Shown: piece after piece, positions 55,591 through 64,000 of the stretch
Layout of the letters: every line of letters starts with the position of its first letter
How positions within the stretch are numbered: the first letter of the stretch is position 1
From: Oleomonas cavernae
GTDB lineage: Bacteria > Pseudomonadota > Alphaproteobacteria > Zavarziniales > Zavarziniaceae
Reading direction: 5' to 3'
Assembly: GCF_003590945.1 (NCBI RefSeq)
Contig: NZ_QYUK01000011.1
Coordinates: forward strand, 1,826,001-1,890,000
DNA length: 64,000 nucleotides
Made by a program: the position numbers and the translations under genes
The notes under the pieces: model-generated
Told to the model about the DNA's origin: nothing
What the model saw: the letters and a program-made list of their open reading frames with translations, nothing else
Databases searched by the model: none

Positions 55591-56231
55591 GTGCAGAACC
55601 GTCTGGCCGAATTGCGCCGCCGCGCGGGCCTGACCCAGGACCAACTGGCGGAGCGGGCGGAAACCGGCCGCTCGCAGATCGTCAAGCTCGAACGGGGCGA
55701 ACGCCGCCTGACCGTGGACTGGATGCTGCGCCTGGCCCGCGCCCTGAACTGCGAGCCCAAGGACCTGCTGCCGCCCGAACCCGGCCCCGCGCCCACGCCG
55801 TCGGCCCCCTCCGGCCCTGGGCCACCGGCCCCGGCGGCATGCCGGCGCGCGACCTGCCCGTCTGCGGGGCGGCGCGGGGCGGCGCCAACGCCCTGTTCGT
55901 CGACCAGGGCAACGCGCTCGAACACGTCTTCCGCCCGGCCCAGCTCGACGGCGTGGGCAACGCCTTCGCCGTCTACGCCGTGGGCGACTCGATGGAGCCC
56001 AAATACCAGGCCGGCGACCTCCTCTTCATCAACCCCAACCTGCCCCCGGTGAAAGGCTGCTTCGTCGTCGTCGAACTGGGCGACCACGAGGCTTACGTGA
56101 AGCAGTTCGTGCGCCAGTCGGACGACATGCTGATGCTGAGGGAGTTCAGCCCGGTGATGCGGGACATCCCGATCGAAGCCGACCGGGTGAAAGCGATCTA
56201 CCGGGTGGTGGGCAGTTGGGAGGGGCGGTAA
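55591..56231 (+). CDS. HTH-XRE / S24 peptidase-like repressor (frameshifted in this sequence)
   Basis: About 213 residues after adding one G at 55819-55821. The XRE helix-turn-helix is AGLTQDQLAERAETGRSQIV (residues about 9-28). A Pro-rich linker leads to the second part beginning DLPVCGAARGGANALF, with the serine in VGDSMEPKYQAGDLLFI and the lysine in AYVKQFVRQ, the LexA/CI catalytic pair. The GTG at 55591 has GGGAG and fits the promoter found upstream. It resembles CI/C2-type phage repressors; neighbouring DUF6362 supports a phage-derived locus. Confidence 0.8.
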
Positions 56232-56318
56232 CCCCCTCCCCCGTCATTCCGGCGAAAGCCCATGGGTGTCCGGGATTTGATATCTCATGGATTACGTTCA
56301 TGCCTGAACACGCCTCTC

Positions 56319-56445
56319 GTCGTCATGGCCGGGCGAAGTCCCGGCCATCCACGTCGCCAAGCTGCCTATGCCGTCAACAGATGTGGCTCGTCCCGACGTG
56401 GATGACCGGGACAAGCGATGACCGGGACAAGCCCGGTCATGACGA
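56319..56445. repeat. Dispersed ~109-base repeat, copy B (inverted)
   Basis: TCGTCATGGCCGGGCGAAGT at the left through GGGACAAGCCCGGTCATGAC at the right is the inverted match of 21989-22097. It has an internal duplication of about 17 bases (GATGACCGGGACAAGC twice). A family 2-like fragment, CCGTCATTCCGGCG, stands at 56242. The element fills the convergent gap between the repressor and higA. Confidence 0.85.
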
Positions 56446-56478
56446 TTGAGAGTGGTGCCCAGATTCAGGAAGAGAACC

Positions 56479-56787
56479 TCACGCCGCCCGAATGGTCGGG
56501 ATACCGCTGACGTCGACATCGCGCTCGGCATGCCAGGTGTCGTGGGCGGCCTGCATGCGGATCCAGATGCCAGGGCCGTCGCCGAAGAGCTTGCCCAGGC
56601 GCACCGCCACCGTCGGCGAGACCGGCTTGCGCATGGCGATGATATCGTAGAGGTGCTGCCGCGAGATGCCGAGCAGGCGGGCGATCTCTGCCTTGGGCAG
56701 CTTGACATCGAGGAGAATATCCTCGATCGCCTCTCCCGGATGGGTCGGCGGCCGGTTAGGGTTGCGCACGGCAGAATGGTCGGCCAT
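56479..56787 (-). CDS. higA: HigA-type antitoxin (XRE), orphaned
   Basis: 102 residues from the ATG at 56787, with GAGGAG upstream. THPGEAIEDILLDVKLPKAE followed by IARLLGISRQHLYDIIAMRK is the HigA helix-turn-helix. VSPTVAVRLGKLFGDGPGIWI and MQAAHDTWHAE are typical of the family. HigA normally neutralises a HigB ribosome-dependent endoribonuclease encoded just upstream. Here only the last residues of such a toxin remain upstream, so this antitoxin stands alone and may keep only a regulatory role. Confidence 0.9.
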   Translation of the reverse strand: MADHSAVRNPNRPPTHPGEAIEDILLDVKLPKAEIARLLGISRQHLYDIIAMRKPVSPTVAVRLGKLFGDGPGIWIRMQAAHDTWHAERDVDVSGIPTIRAA

Positions 56788-56797
56788 CACAATCTCC

Positions 56798-56852
56798 TCA
56801 GTGATACTGCTCGAAGTCCACGCGACAGGCGTCGCCGCCGCTGGTACACCAA
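56798..56852 (-). pseudogene. HigB toxin C-terminal remnant
   Basis: Just before higA, 10 bases from its start, the minus strand reads RRNWCTSGGDACRVDFEQYH and a stop. HigB toxins end with a very similar GDAxxVDxxxYH. Upstream, the frame runs straight into a palindromic repeat at 56866, so the rest of the toxin is lost. Identification rests on this short tail and on position, hence moderate confidence. Confidence 0.55.
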
Positions 56853-56865
56853 TTCCGCCTTCTTG

Positions 56866-57042
56866 CCGTCATTCCAGCGAAAGCTGGAATCCATTCTGAT
56901 CCAGAGTGTTGCCGACATGGATTCCAGCTTTCGCTGGAATGACGCTTGGAAATCGAGAGTGCGTGGTTCGACAGGCTCACCATGAGGACAATCTTTTTGC
57001 CATAAAGGCTTTCCTCATCCTGAGCCTGTCGAAGGACGCAGG
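56866..57042. repeat. Family 2 repeat pair and family 1 repeat next to higB remnant
   Basis: GCCGTCATTCCAGCGAAAGC and the inverted GCTTTCGCTGGAATGACG enclose about 45 bases (56866-56944). Then TGCGTGGTTCGAC...CATGAGGACAATC and GTCGAAGGACGCAGG (56959-57042) form a diverged family 1 element. The stretch from 56853 to 57081 holds no gene. Confidence 0.8.
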
Positions 57043-57081
57043 ACCGGCCTGCAAACCGGTCCTGCGCTGTTTCCGGCAAGA

Positions 57082-58509
57082 TTACTCCCCGTAGCCCACG
57101 ATGCTCTTGAGCTCCAGGAAGTCGTGGATGCCCCAGTCGGCGTATTCGCGGCCGTTGCCGGACTGTTTGTAACCACCGAAGGCCGAATGCGTATCCCAAT
57201 CCGGATAGTTGATGTTGACCGTGCCGGCACGCAGCTCGCGCGCCACTTCGCGGGCGTGGGCGAGGTCCTTGGACTGGACATAGGCGGCCAGGCCATAGAC
57301 CGTGTCGTTGGCCTTGGCGATCGCCTCGTCTTCCGACTCATAAGGCAGGATCGACAGCACCGGGCCGAAGATCTCTTCGCGCGAGATGGTCATCTCGTGC
57401 TTCACGTCGCCGAAGATGGTCGGGCGGACGTAGTAGCCGCGGTTGAGGCCGTCGGGCCGGCCCAGGCCGCCGGTGACCAGGGTCGCCCCCTCGTCGATGC
57501 CGGATTTGATCAGGCGCTGGATCTTGTCGTACTGCACCTGACTGACCACCGGGCCCAGCACCGTATCCTCGGCATTGGGGTCGCCGACCTTGTGGGTCTC
57601 GGCCGCGGCCTTGGCAACCGCCAGGGCCTGGGCATGGGCAGCCGCCGGCACGAACATGCGGGTGGGCGCATCACAGGACTGGCCGGAATTGCCGAAGCAG
57701 GCGCCCACGCCCTGGGTGACAGCATCGGCGAGGTCGGCGTCGGGCAGGATGATGTTGGCCGACTTGCCGCCCAGTTCCTGGGCCACGCGCTTCACCGTGT
57801 CGGCAGCCGACTTGGCGACGATGATGCCGGCGCGGGTCGAGCCGGTGAAGGAGACCATGTCGACATCGGGGTGCGAGGCGATGACCTGGCCGACCGAGGG
57901 CCCGTCGCCGTTCACCAGGTTGAACACGCCCTTGGGCAGGCCGATCGCATCGACGATCTCGGCAAAGACGATGCCGCTGATCGGCGCGATTTCCGAGGGT
58001 TTCAGCACCATGGTGCAGCCGGCGGCGAGCGCTGGCGCCACCTTGCAGACGATCTGGTTGAGCGGCCAGTTCCACGGCGTGATCAGGCCGACGACGCCGA
58101 TGCCTTCCTTGACCATGCGGGTCTTGCCCCGGGCATGTTCGAACTCGTATTCCCGGAGTGCCTTGATGGTCGCTTCCAGGTGGACCTGGCCGGCCCAGGC
58201 CTGGGCCGCGCGGGCAAACGAGAGCGGCGCGCCCATCTCCTGCGTCACCGCCTGGGCGATGTCCTCGTAGCGCGCATTGTAGACTTCGAGCAGGCGCTCG
58301 AGGAAGGCCAGACGCTCGGCCTTGGTGGTCTTGGTGTAGCTGGGGAAGGCAGCCTTGGCGGCGGCCACCGCGCGATTCACGTCGTCGGCATTGCCGACCG
58401 AGATCTTGGTATAGGGCTCCTCGGTCGCCGGGTTGATCACGTCGAGGGTGGCGGGGGTAATGGGATCGACCCAGGCGCCGTCGATGTAGAATTTGAGGTG
58501 ATTGGACAT
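57082..58509 (-). CDS. Aldehyde dehydrogenase family protein
   Basis: 475 residues. The NAD site is in FTGSTRAGIIVAKSAADTV; the general base Glu is in QELGGKSANI and the nucleophile Cys in GNSGQSCDAPTRM. The C-terminus has EEIFGPVLSILPYESEDEAI and GYKQSGNGREYADWG. It oxidises an aldehyde to an acid; the substrate is open. The start at 58509 with MSNHLKFYIDGAW gives the standard N-terminus, and the frame upstream belongs to another reading frame of the cyclase region. Confidence 0.93.
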   Translation of the reverse strand: MSNHLKFYIDGAWVDPITPATLDVINPATEEPYTKISVGNADDVNRAVAAAKAAFPSYTKTTKAERLAFLERLLEVYNARYEDIAQAVTQEMGAPLSFARAAQAWAGQVHLEATIKALREYEFEHARGKTRMVKEGIGVVGLITPWNWPLNQIVCKVAPALAAGCTMVLKPSEIAPISGIVFAEIVDAIGLPKGVFNLVNGDGPSVGQVIASHPDVDMVSFTGSTRAGIIVAKSAADTVKRVAQELGGKSANIILPDADLADAVTQGVGACFGNSGQSCDAPTRMFVPAAAHAQALAVAKAAAETHKVGDPNAEDTVLGPVVSQVQYDKIQRLIKSGIDEGATLVTGGLGRPDGLNRGYYVRPTIFGDVKHEMTISREEIFGPVLSILPYESEDEAIAKANDTVYGLAAYVQSKDLAHAREVARELRAGTVNINYPDWDTHSAFGGYKQSGNGREYADWGIHDFLELKSIVGYGE

Positions 58510-58624
58510 GATGAGCTTCCCTCGCGTGACGTCGAATAAGCCGACTGACCGCTCATTCTTGGCACGGCTGCGGGGCGCCTGAAAAGCCCCTGCGCATAGC
58601 AGGGCGGGTTCGGCGAAAGCCGGC

Positions 58625-61036
58625 TCAGCCGAAGAGGTCGCCCTTGGCCGGCTCGTCGTCCACCGAGTCGACGACGATGCGGTTGCGCCCCGCGAGCTTG
58701 GCGGCATAGAGCGCCCGGTCGGCCTGGCCGACGAGATCGGACGAGCGATGCTGGCCCTTGAGCGGGAGCATGGCGGCGACACCGGCACTGACCGCGAGGA
58801 AGCCGCTGGGATCGCCACCATGGCGGATGGCCAGTTCGCGCACCGCCAGCCTGATCTTCTCGGCCACCGCCTGGGCGCCCATGGCATCGGTCCCGGGCAG
58901 CAGGACCACGATTTCCTCCCCGCCATAGCGCGCGGCAATGTCGCCGGGACGCTCGATCATGCGCAGCACGCACTGGCTGACGGCGCGCAGGCAGGTGTCG
59001 CCCGCCGGGTGGCCGTAGTAGTCGTTGTAGGCCTTGAAATAGTCGACATCGATCATGATCAGCGCCAGCGAATTCCCCGCCCTGATCGCCCGGCGGAATT
59101 CGCGGTCGAGCGCGCCGTCGAAGTGCCGCCGATTGGCGAGGCCGGTCAGGGCGTCTTCGAGCGCCCAGGCCTCGAGCATCTGGTTGGCCTTGGCCAGGCG
59201 GTCGTTGGCCTCGGCGATCTGCGCCTCGGCGGCCTTGGCACGGGTGATGTCGCGCACCACCGCGAGATAGCCTTGGCCCTCGGCCAGCCTGCGCACGTTG
59301 GCCTCGACCCAGACGTAGGAGCCGTCCACGCGCCGGCCACGGCAGCGCACGCTGGCGCGGCCATGATCCGCATCGGGCGACGCGAGCACCGCCTCGATCG
59401 CCGGCAGATCGTCGGGACAGAGGATGGCGCGCAGGTCCGTGCCCTCGATGTCGACCGGGTCGTAGCCCAGGAGATCGCGGATCGCCGGCGAGACGTAGAA
59501 GCAGTGAAAATCAGTGCCCAGGCGCATGATCATGTCGGTCGCATTGTCGGCCAGCAGGCGGTAGCGTTCCTCGCTGTCTTTCAGCGCCGCCTCGGCCGCC
59601 TTGCGGTCGGAGATGTCGCGCAATGCGCCCAGGAGCGCCGCGGGCTGGCCCGTCACCGGGTCGCGCACCAGCCGCAACTCGGCCTCGACCCAGATCCAGC
59701 GGCCGTCGCGGTGGCGGATGCGATTGGCCACCGAGGCCCGGTCGCGCCCGGCAGCCACCTGGCGGAACACCGCCTCGACCCGTGCCGCATCATCGGGGTG
59801 GACCTGGTTGACCGGCCTGATCCCCATCAGCTCCTCGGGCGCGTAGCCCAGGATCTCGCGGCTGGCGGGAGACACGTAACGGCGCACGAAATCGAGATCG
59901 AGGCGGAAGATCATGTCGGTCGAATTCTCGGCCAGCAGGCGGTAGCGCGCCTCGCTGTCCGACAGTTTCTCCTGCGCCGCCGCCAGGGCCCCCGCCATGT
60001 CGGCCAGGGTGCGGTCGAGGGCCAGGAGTTCCGCCGCATGCCAGGACGACAGGTTCGCCCGCGCCGTGAAATCGCCGCCGCCAAAGCGCCTGGCAGCCCG
60101 GCCGAGGGCGGCAATGGGCCTGACCAGGAAACGATCGCCCAGCCACCACGCCAGAATCGTGGCCCCCAGGCTGACCGCCAGGGCCAGGCCGAGGCCGATC
60201 ATCATCCGCTGGTCGGCGCCGGCAAGCACGGCGGCGCGGGACAGGCCGACCGCCAGCACCGCGCCGGAAAACCCGTCGGGCAGCGGGGCGAAGCCGAAGA
60301 TCCGCTCGACACCGTCGAGGTCGCGAATCCTGGCGATGCCGCCCTGGGGCTGTGCGGCGAGAAGGCGGGCCAGCGCTTCGTCGGGAACCGTCCGGCCGAC
60401 CCAGCGGGCGCTATCGGGCGAGCGCGCCAGCACGGCACCCGACTGCGGCTCCATCACCAGGACAGTCTGGTCGGGGCTGTCGATGGCCTGGCCCGCGAGT
60501 TGCGAAAGCCATTCCAGATTGATGCTGATGAAGATCATGCCCGTGCCGCCGGGGAGTGGCAGGGGACTGGCGGCAACGATCGTAGGCTTGCCGGTGGTCT
60601 TGCTCATCACCAGCCCGCCGACCACGAAGCCGGGCGCATCGGGGGCGGTCACCCGGGTGAACAATTCGGTACCGAAACCGGGACGCTGCTCGGTGATCAG
60701 GCTGTGACAGAGGAGGGTGCGATCGATGCCGATGACGCCCATGGTGGCAAATTGCGGCCGGGCACCGGCGATCGCCTTCAGGGTCTCGTGGCAGGTCCCG
60801 GGAACAGCCTCGGCCACGGCCGGCATGGTGGCGAGCAGCCCCAGCAGCAGGCGGGTATCCCTGAGGACTTCGGCCTGCTCGCCGGCACCCCGCGCGGCAA
60901 GTTCAGCGACCCGGCTGCGGGCGGCGTCGAGCGCCAGCCGCCGGTCGGCGACGCTGCCGGCGAAGAGCAGCGCCAGCAACGGCACGACCGCCGCCAGGGC
61001 AAGCAGGACCACCCGAAGGCGCAGGCCCGTCGTCAT
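58625..61036 (-). CDS. Diguanylate cyclase with sensor and two PAS domains
   Basis: 803 residues. Two membrane segments (about 6-27 and 274-295) frame a periplasmic sensor of some 245 residues. HAMP-like GRAARRFGGGDFTARANL follows, then PAS domains near 365-480 and 490-605, each with DMIFRLD/DMIMRLG and WVEAE/WVEAN hallmarks. The GGDEF domain has GGEEI with a preceding inhibitory RxxD (RPGD five residues earlier) and DALTGLANRR at its start. It should make cyclic di-GMP with product feedback. Ligands are unknown. No EAL domain is present. Confidence 0.93.
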   Translation of the reverse strand: MTTGLRLRVVLLALAAVVPLLALLFAGSVADRRLALDAARSRVAELAARGAGEQAEVLRDTRLLLGLLATMPAVAEAVPGTCHETLKAIAGARPQFATMGVIGIDRTLLCHSLITEQRPGFGTELFTRVTAPDAPGFVVGGLVMSKTTGKPTIVAASPLPLPGGTGMIFISINLEWLSQLAGQAIDSPDQTVLVMEPQSGAVLARSPDSARWVGRTVPDEALARLLAAQPQGGIARIRDLDGVERIFGFAPLPDGFSGAVLAVGLSRAAVLAGADQRMMIGLGLALAVSLGATILAWWLGDRFLVRPIAALGRAARRFGGGDFTARANLSSWHAAELLALDRTLADMAGALAAAQEKLSDSEARYRLLAENSTDMIFRLDLDFVRRYVSPASREILGYAPEELMGIRPVNQVHPDDAARVEAVFRQVAAGRDRASVANRIRHRDGRWIWVEAELRLVRDPVTGQPAALLGALRDISDRKAAEAALKDSEERYRLLADNATDMIMRLGTDFHCFYVSPAIRDLLGYDPVDIEGTDLRAILCPDDLPAIEAVLASPDADHGRASVRCRGRRVDGSYVWVEANVRRLAEGQGYLAVVRDITRAKAAEAQIAEANDRLAKANQMLEAWALEDALTGLANRRHFDGALDREFRRAIRAGNSLALIMIDVDYFKAYNDYYGHPAGDTCLRAVSQCVLRMIERPGDIAARYGGEEIVVLLPGTDAMGAQAVAEKIRLAVRELAIRHGGDPSGFLAVSAGVAAMLPLKGQHRSSDLVGQADRALYAAKLAGRNRIVVDSVDDEPAKGDLFG

Positions 61037-61143
61037 GCCAAGCAATTACAAGTACGGTCAGGCACGGCGCCATAGCTCCCCGGACGGAAGGACCAACGAC
61101 CGAAACTCTAACCGCCGCGGCCCTACCGTTTGGTTAACCAGGG

Positions 61144-61665
61144 TTACGCGACGTCTTTGCGGCGTTCGGCCTCGGGCACCCACTTCTCGATCATGCCCGA
61201 CAGGTTGTCGACCGCACCCGGCACCAGGCCCCGGGCAAGGAAGCGCTTGCGGTCGACCCAGCCGGGCAGGTCCAGGCGGTCGCACGGTTCGCGCCGGAAG
61301 CCGAACTTGGCGTAGTAGTCGTAGTCACCCACCAGGATGACGATGCGGTGGCCCTGGCGCTGGGCCTCGGCCAGGCCGTGCCACATCAGGGCGACGCCGA
61401 TCCCCTCGCCCCGCCGGGCGGGATCGACGGCCAGGGGGCCGAGCAGGATCGCCTCGGTATCGCCGTTGACCAGGATCGGCCAGAAGCGCAGGGAGCCGAC
61501 CAGCTTGCCCACGTCATAGGCGACGAAGCACAGGGCCGGGATGGGCGGCACGCCGTCGCGGAACTTGTAGACCGTCTTCTTGAAGCGTTCGGCACCAAAG
61601 GCCGTATCGATCAGGGTTTCTATGGCGGGGCCGTCTTCCGGCCGTTCCAGCATCAACGTGGTCAT
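61144..61665 (-). CDS. GNAT family N-acetyltransferase (YhbS-like)
   Basis: 173 residues with the acetyl-CoA loop ARRGEGIGVALMWHGLAEAQ (residues about 83-102) and ILVGDYDYYAKFGFRRE, a YhbS-type C-terminus. The tail is rich in Arg and Glu. It lies next to no obvious partner. An ATG at 61665 is a clean start. Substrate unknown. Confidence 0.87.
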   Translation of the reverse strand: MTTLMLERPEDGPAIETLIDTAFGAERFKKTVYKFRDGVPPIPALCFVAYDVGKLVGSLRFWPILVNGDTEAILLGPLAVDPARRGEGIGVALMWHGLAEAQRQGHRIVILVGDYDYYAKFGFRREPCDRLDLPGWVDRKRFLARGLVPGAVDNLSGMIEKWVPEAERRKDVA

Positions 61666-61996
61666 GAGGCTTCACTAGTCGATTGGGCACAAGAGCCCGT
61701 GAACAGATCGTGCCGGCGGCCGACAATGGGCCCGCCCTGCACCGTCAAATCCTGTGCGTCACGCGCACGCCTGCGGTCCGGGCCAGGGGTCCGGGCAGGC
61801 AAAGGGTTCGTCGTCGCAGCATCACGTGCCTCATGGGGACATCACCTAACACAACTGAACACACGCCCAATGGCCGATCGACGACAGTTCCGGGGTGATT
61901 TGAAGTCGTTGCCTATACGCAACGCCTGCGCCAAGCTTGGGTTCCCGCGAACAAGCGGCGGCCGCAGAGCCGCCCGGCGGGTTCAGGGAGGAAATC
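61666..61996. other. Intergenic stretch without recognisable feature
   Basis: 331 bases between the divergent GNAT and secreted-protein genes. A short open frame on the plus strand (61683-61898) is basic and low in complexity and has no motif or ribosome site, so I do not call a gene. No hairpin or repeat stands out. Confidence 0.4.
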
Positions 61997-62488
61997 ATGG
62001 GTGCCAGCGTGTGGCCCCTGGCGGCGACATTGGCGTTGCTGGCGGCCTGCCCGGCCCTGGCGGCCGAGCCGCCCAAGCGCGGCACGCCGCTCACCGGGGC
62101 CGAAATCCGCCAGTTGTTCGACAACAACACGGTCGATTCCGTGGTCGGGGTCTATGACTCGACGGCGCGCGGCTTCCACCATCCCGATGGCGAACTCGAT
62201 ATCTACGGTTCAGTGCGCTACTTCGACCATGACAAGCAGCGCATGGACACCTACGAGCGCACCGACACGGGCGACTGGTGGGTCGAGGGCGACCTCTACT
62301 GCATCCACCCGCACAAGATCGCCTTTGGTTTTACCGACTGCCTGGAGGTGCGGCGCGACGGCGACGAACTGCTGTTCTACTTCACCCAGTGTACGCTCAA
62401 ATCCTCGGACTATTGCGCCAAGGGCCGCCTGGGCGGCCGAGGTAACGTACTGCCCGGCGACCAGGTCATCCCCGCCCTCACCAACTGA
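61997..62488 (+). CDS. Secreted hypothetical protein
   Basis: 163 residues with a signal peptide: ASVWPLAATLALLAACPALA and cleavage near AAEPP. The mature part has GAEIRQLFDNNTVDSVVGVY, RYFDHDKQRM and a beta-type GDWWVEGDLYCIHPHKIAFG; three or four cysteines may form disulfides. It resembles small periplasmic proteins of the DUF995 kind in layout, but I cannot assign a family. The start at 61997 has GGGAGGA upstream. Amidase follows 15 bases downstream. Confidence 0.75.
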   Translation: MGASVWPLAATLALLAACPALAAEPPKRGTPLTGAEIRQLFDNNTVDSVVGVYDSTARGFHHPDGELDIYGSVRYFDHDKQRMDTYERTDTGDWWVEGDLYCIHPHKIAFGFTDCLEVRRDGDELLFYFTQCTLKSSDYCAKGRLGGRGNVLPGDQVIPALTN

Positions 62489-62503
62489 CGGAAAAACAAG
62501 AAA

Positions 62504-63940
62504 ATGCTCAGTGCCGATGCTTACGCTTCCCACGATGCCCTCGGCCTCGCGGCCCTTGTCGCTGCCGGCGAGACCACCCCCGACGATTTGCTGACCCTTG
62601 CCCTGGCCCGGGTGGCCGCGGTCAACCCCAGGATCAACGCGGTCTTCCACCTGGTGGAGGCCGAGGCCCGCCAGGCCATCGCCCAGGGCCTGCCCAAGGG
62701 GCCCTTCGCCGGCGTGCCGATGCTGATCAAGGATCTGAACGCCCATGTCACGGGCTGGCCGCTGACCAACGGCAGCCGCCTCTACGACGGCTTCGTCTGC
62801 GATCACGACAGCACCCTGGTGGCGCGTTTGCGCGCCGCCGGCTTCGTCCTGTTCGGGCGCACCACCTCGCCCGAGTTCGGCATCACCTCGACCACGGAAA
62901 ACCAGGTCCACGGCATCACCCGCAACCCCTACGACCTGTCGCGCACCTCGGGCGGCTCCTCGGGCGGGGCCTCGGCGGCGGTCGCGGCGGGGATCATCCC
63001 GCTGGCCCATGCCTCGGACGGCGGCGGCTCGATCCGCATTCCCGCGGCGGCCTGCCACCTGTTCGGCCTGAAGCCCAGCCGCGCCCGCAACACCATGGGG
63101 CCGGACGCGGGCGAAGGCTGGGGCGGCATGTCCACCGTCCACGCCGTGGGCCACAGCGTGCGCGATGCCGCCGCCCTGCTGGACGTCACCTCGCCCTTCG
63201 TCCATGGCGATCCCTATGTCGCCCCGGCCCCGGCCCGCTACTACCTGTCGGAAGTGGGCGCGCCCGTCGGGCGCCTGCGCATCGCCTTGTGCCTGGAAGC
63301 GATGAACCCGACGCCGCTGGAGGCCCCTGCCCTCGAGGCGGTCGACTTCATGGCCGGCCTGCTGAGGCGCCTGGGCCACGACATCATCGAGGTGAAGCGG
63401 CTGCCGGTGGACGGCCCGGCCCTGAGTGCCGCCCAGCGCAGCATCATCTCGGCCAGCCTGGCGCGCACGGTGGCCCAGCGCCTGGCTGCCATCCACCGCG
63501 CCTCGGCCGCCGACCTGCTGGAGCCGGTGACCGGCTTCATGGCCGAAGGCGGCCACATCGAACCGGCCACCGCCTATCTCGACGGCATCGCCGCGATCCA
63601 TCTGGCCGGGCGCCAGATGGCGCGGTTCTATGACGAGGGCGATTACGACTTCATCCTCTCGCCGCTGCTGCCCGAGGCGCCGCCGCCGATCGGCCTGCTG
63701 TCGCTCTCGCCGGCCGACCTCGACGTCTTCGTCGCGGCGATCGGCCGCTATTCGGCCTATACCGGCCTGCAGAACATGACCGGCCAGCCGGCCATGTCGA
63801 TTCCCTGCGGCCTCGACGCCCAGGGCCTGCCCCGCGCCGTGCAATTCGCCGGCCGCCTGGGCGACGAGGCCGGCCTGCTGCGCCTGGCCGCGCAATTGGA
63901 GACGGAAGCACCCTGGGCCCAGGTACGGCCGTCGCTGTAA
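62504..63940 (+). CDS. Amidase (amidase-signature family)
   Basis: 478 residues. The Ser-cisSer-Lys triad is seen as K76 (VPMLIKDLN), the cis-Ser in SGGSSGG near 150, and the nucleophile Ser in SDGGGSIR near 177. Domain length and the end (QNMTGQPAMSIPCG, GLPRAVQFAGRLGDEAGLLR) are typical. It hydrolyses amide bonds; the substrate is unknown. No gat genes are nearby, so it is not obviously GatA. The start is 15 bases after the secreted-protein stop. Confidence 0.92.
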   Translation: MLSADAYASHDALGLAALVAAGETTPDDLLTLALARVAAVNPRINAVFHLVEAEARQAIAQGLPKGPFAGVPMLIKDLNAHVTGWPLTNGSRLYDGFVCDHDSTLVARLRAAGFVLFGRTTSPEFGITSTTENQVHGITRNPYDLSRTSGGSSGGASAAVAAGIIPLAHASDGGGSIRIPAAACHLFGLKPSRARNTMGPDAGEGWGGMSTVHAVGHSVRDAAALLDVTSPFVHGDPYVAPAPARYYLSEVGAPVGRLRIALCLEAMNPTPLEAPALEAVDFMAGLLRRLGHDIIEVKRLPVDGPALSAAQRSIISASLARTVAQRLAAIHRASAADLLEPVTGFMAEGGHIEPATAYLDGIAAIHLAGRQMARFYDEGDYDFILSPLLPEAPPPIGLLSLSPADLDVFVAAIGRYSAYTGLQNMTGQPAMSIPCGLDAQGLPRAVQFAGRLGDEAGLLRLAAQLETEAPWAQVRPSL

Positions 63941-63949
63941 CCTGAAAAG

Positions 63950-63974
63950 CCCTCTCCTCCGAGGGAGGAGAGGG
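63950..63974. repeat. Palindromic repeat, family 3 (second copy)
   Basis: CCCTCTCCTCC and GGAGGAGAGGG form a perfect 11-base stem with a GAG loop, followed by TTGGGTGAGGAGG, as at 36714. It is right after the amidase stop and could end that transcript. Confidence 0.75.
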
Positions 63975-64000
63975 TTGGGTGAGGAGGTCTGTGGCGCACA

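Overview
The window is about 64 kb of very GC-rich DNA, densely packed with genes and with strong G/C third-position bias. MipZ, ClpS beside ClpA, a phasin, the DesT-DesC-DesB desaturase module, a CobT-type VWA remnant and a DUF6362 protein together point to an alphaproteobacterium, plausibly of the Rhodospirillales type; the class is well supported, anything finer is inference. No rRNA, tRNA, CRISPR array, integrase or transposase was seen.

Layout. 1-5.5 kb: start of a phosphatidylserine decarboxylase (cut by the window edge), an Atm1-type ABC exporter, a DMT transporter divergent from a LysR regulator, and a GC-poor broken CobT-like VWA gene. 5.5-8.4 kb: two MarR regulators, each divergent from its likely target (an SDR; a tandem DUF1428 protein), with palindromic operators between. 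8.3-13.7 kb: both enzymes of agmatine-to-putrescine conversion (aguB, aguA) with a FAD monooxygenase, a small excalibur protein, a TetR regulator, a GXWXG/DUF4334 protein and RidA. 13.7-17.4 kb: GDPD phosphodiesterase, SDR, acetyltransferases. 17.4-20.4 kb: TetR regulator, ferredoxin reductase and acyl desaturase with twin operators. 20.4-32.9 kb: HIT, AAA ATPase, TPR, GST, clpA/clpS, cupin, phasin, lipoprotein, D,D-carboxypeptidase with SPOR domain, glutamate racemase, ArsR. 33-40.4 kb: nucleotide-sugar genes (pgm/pmm, ugd, galU), mipZ, a histone-H1-like protein and panC. 40.4-43.5 kb: crotonase, GFA and an enoyl-reductase-like protein. 43.6-49.8 kb: a six-gene compact lipid-type operon (patatin, membrane hydrolase, P450, GT21-like glycosyltransferase, GST, AhpD-like). 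49.9-53.4 kb: glpK, moaA, nadK. 53.4-57 kb: an accessory patch with a GC-poor membrane gene, repeated copies of the nadK tail, HD and DUF6362 genes, an S24-type repressor, an orphan higA with a higB stub, and many repeats. 57-64 kb: aldehyde dehydrogenase, a PAS-GGDEF diguanylate cyclase, GNAT, a secreted protein and an amidase.

Two window-wide patterns matter to a reader. First, seven otherwise intact conserved genes (FAD monooxygenase, excalibur, pgm/pmm, ugd, mipZ, moaA, S24 repressor) are broken by single-base losses, every one restorable by adding one G to a G run on the coding strand. This looks like homopolymer under-calling in the assembly, not gene decay, and I annotate these as full-length genes. 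Second, several families of palindromic repeats sit almost exclusively in convergent (3'-3') gene gaps, where they probably act as two-way terminators or nucleoid-protein sites.
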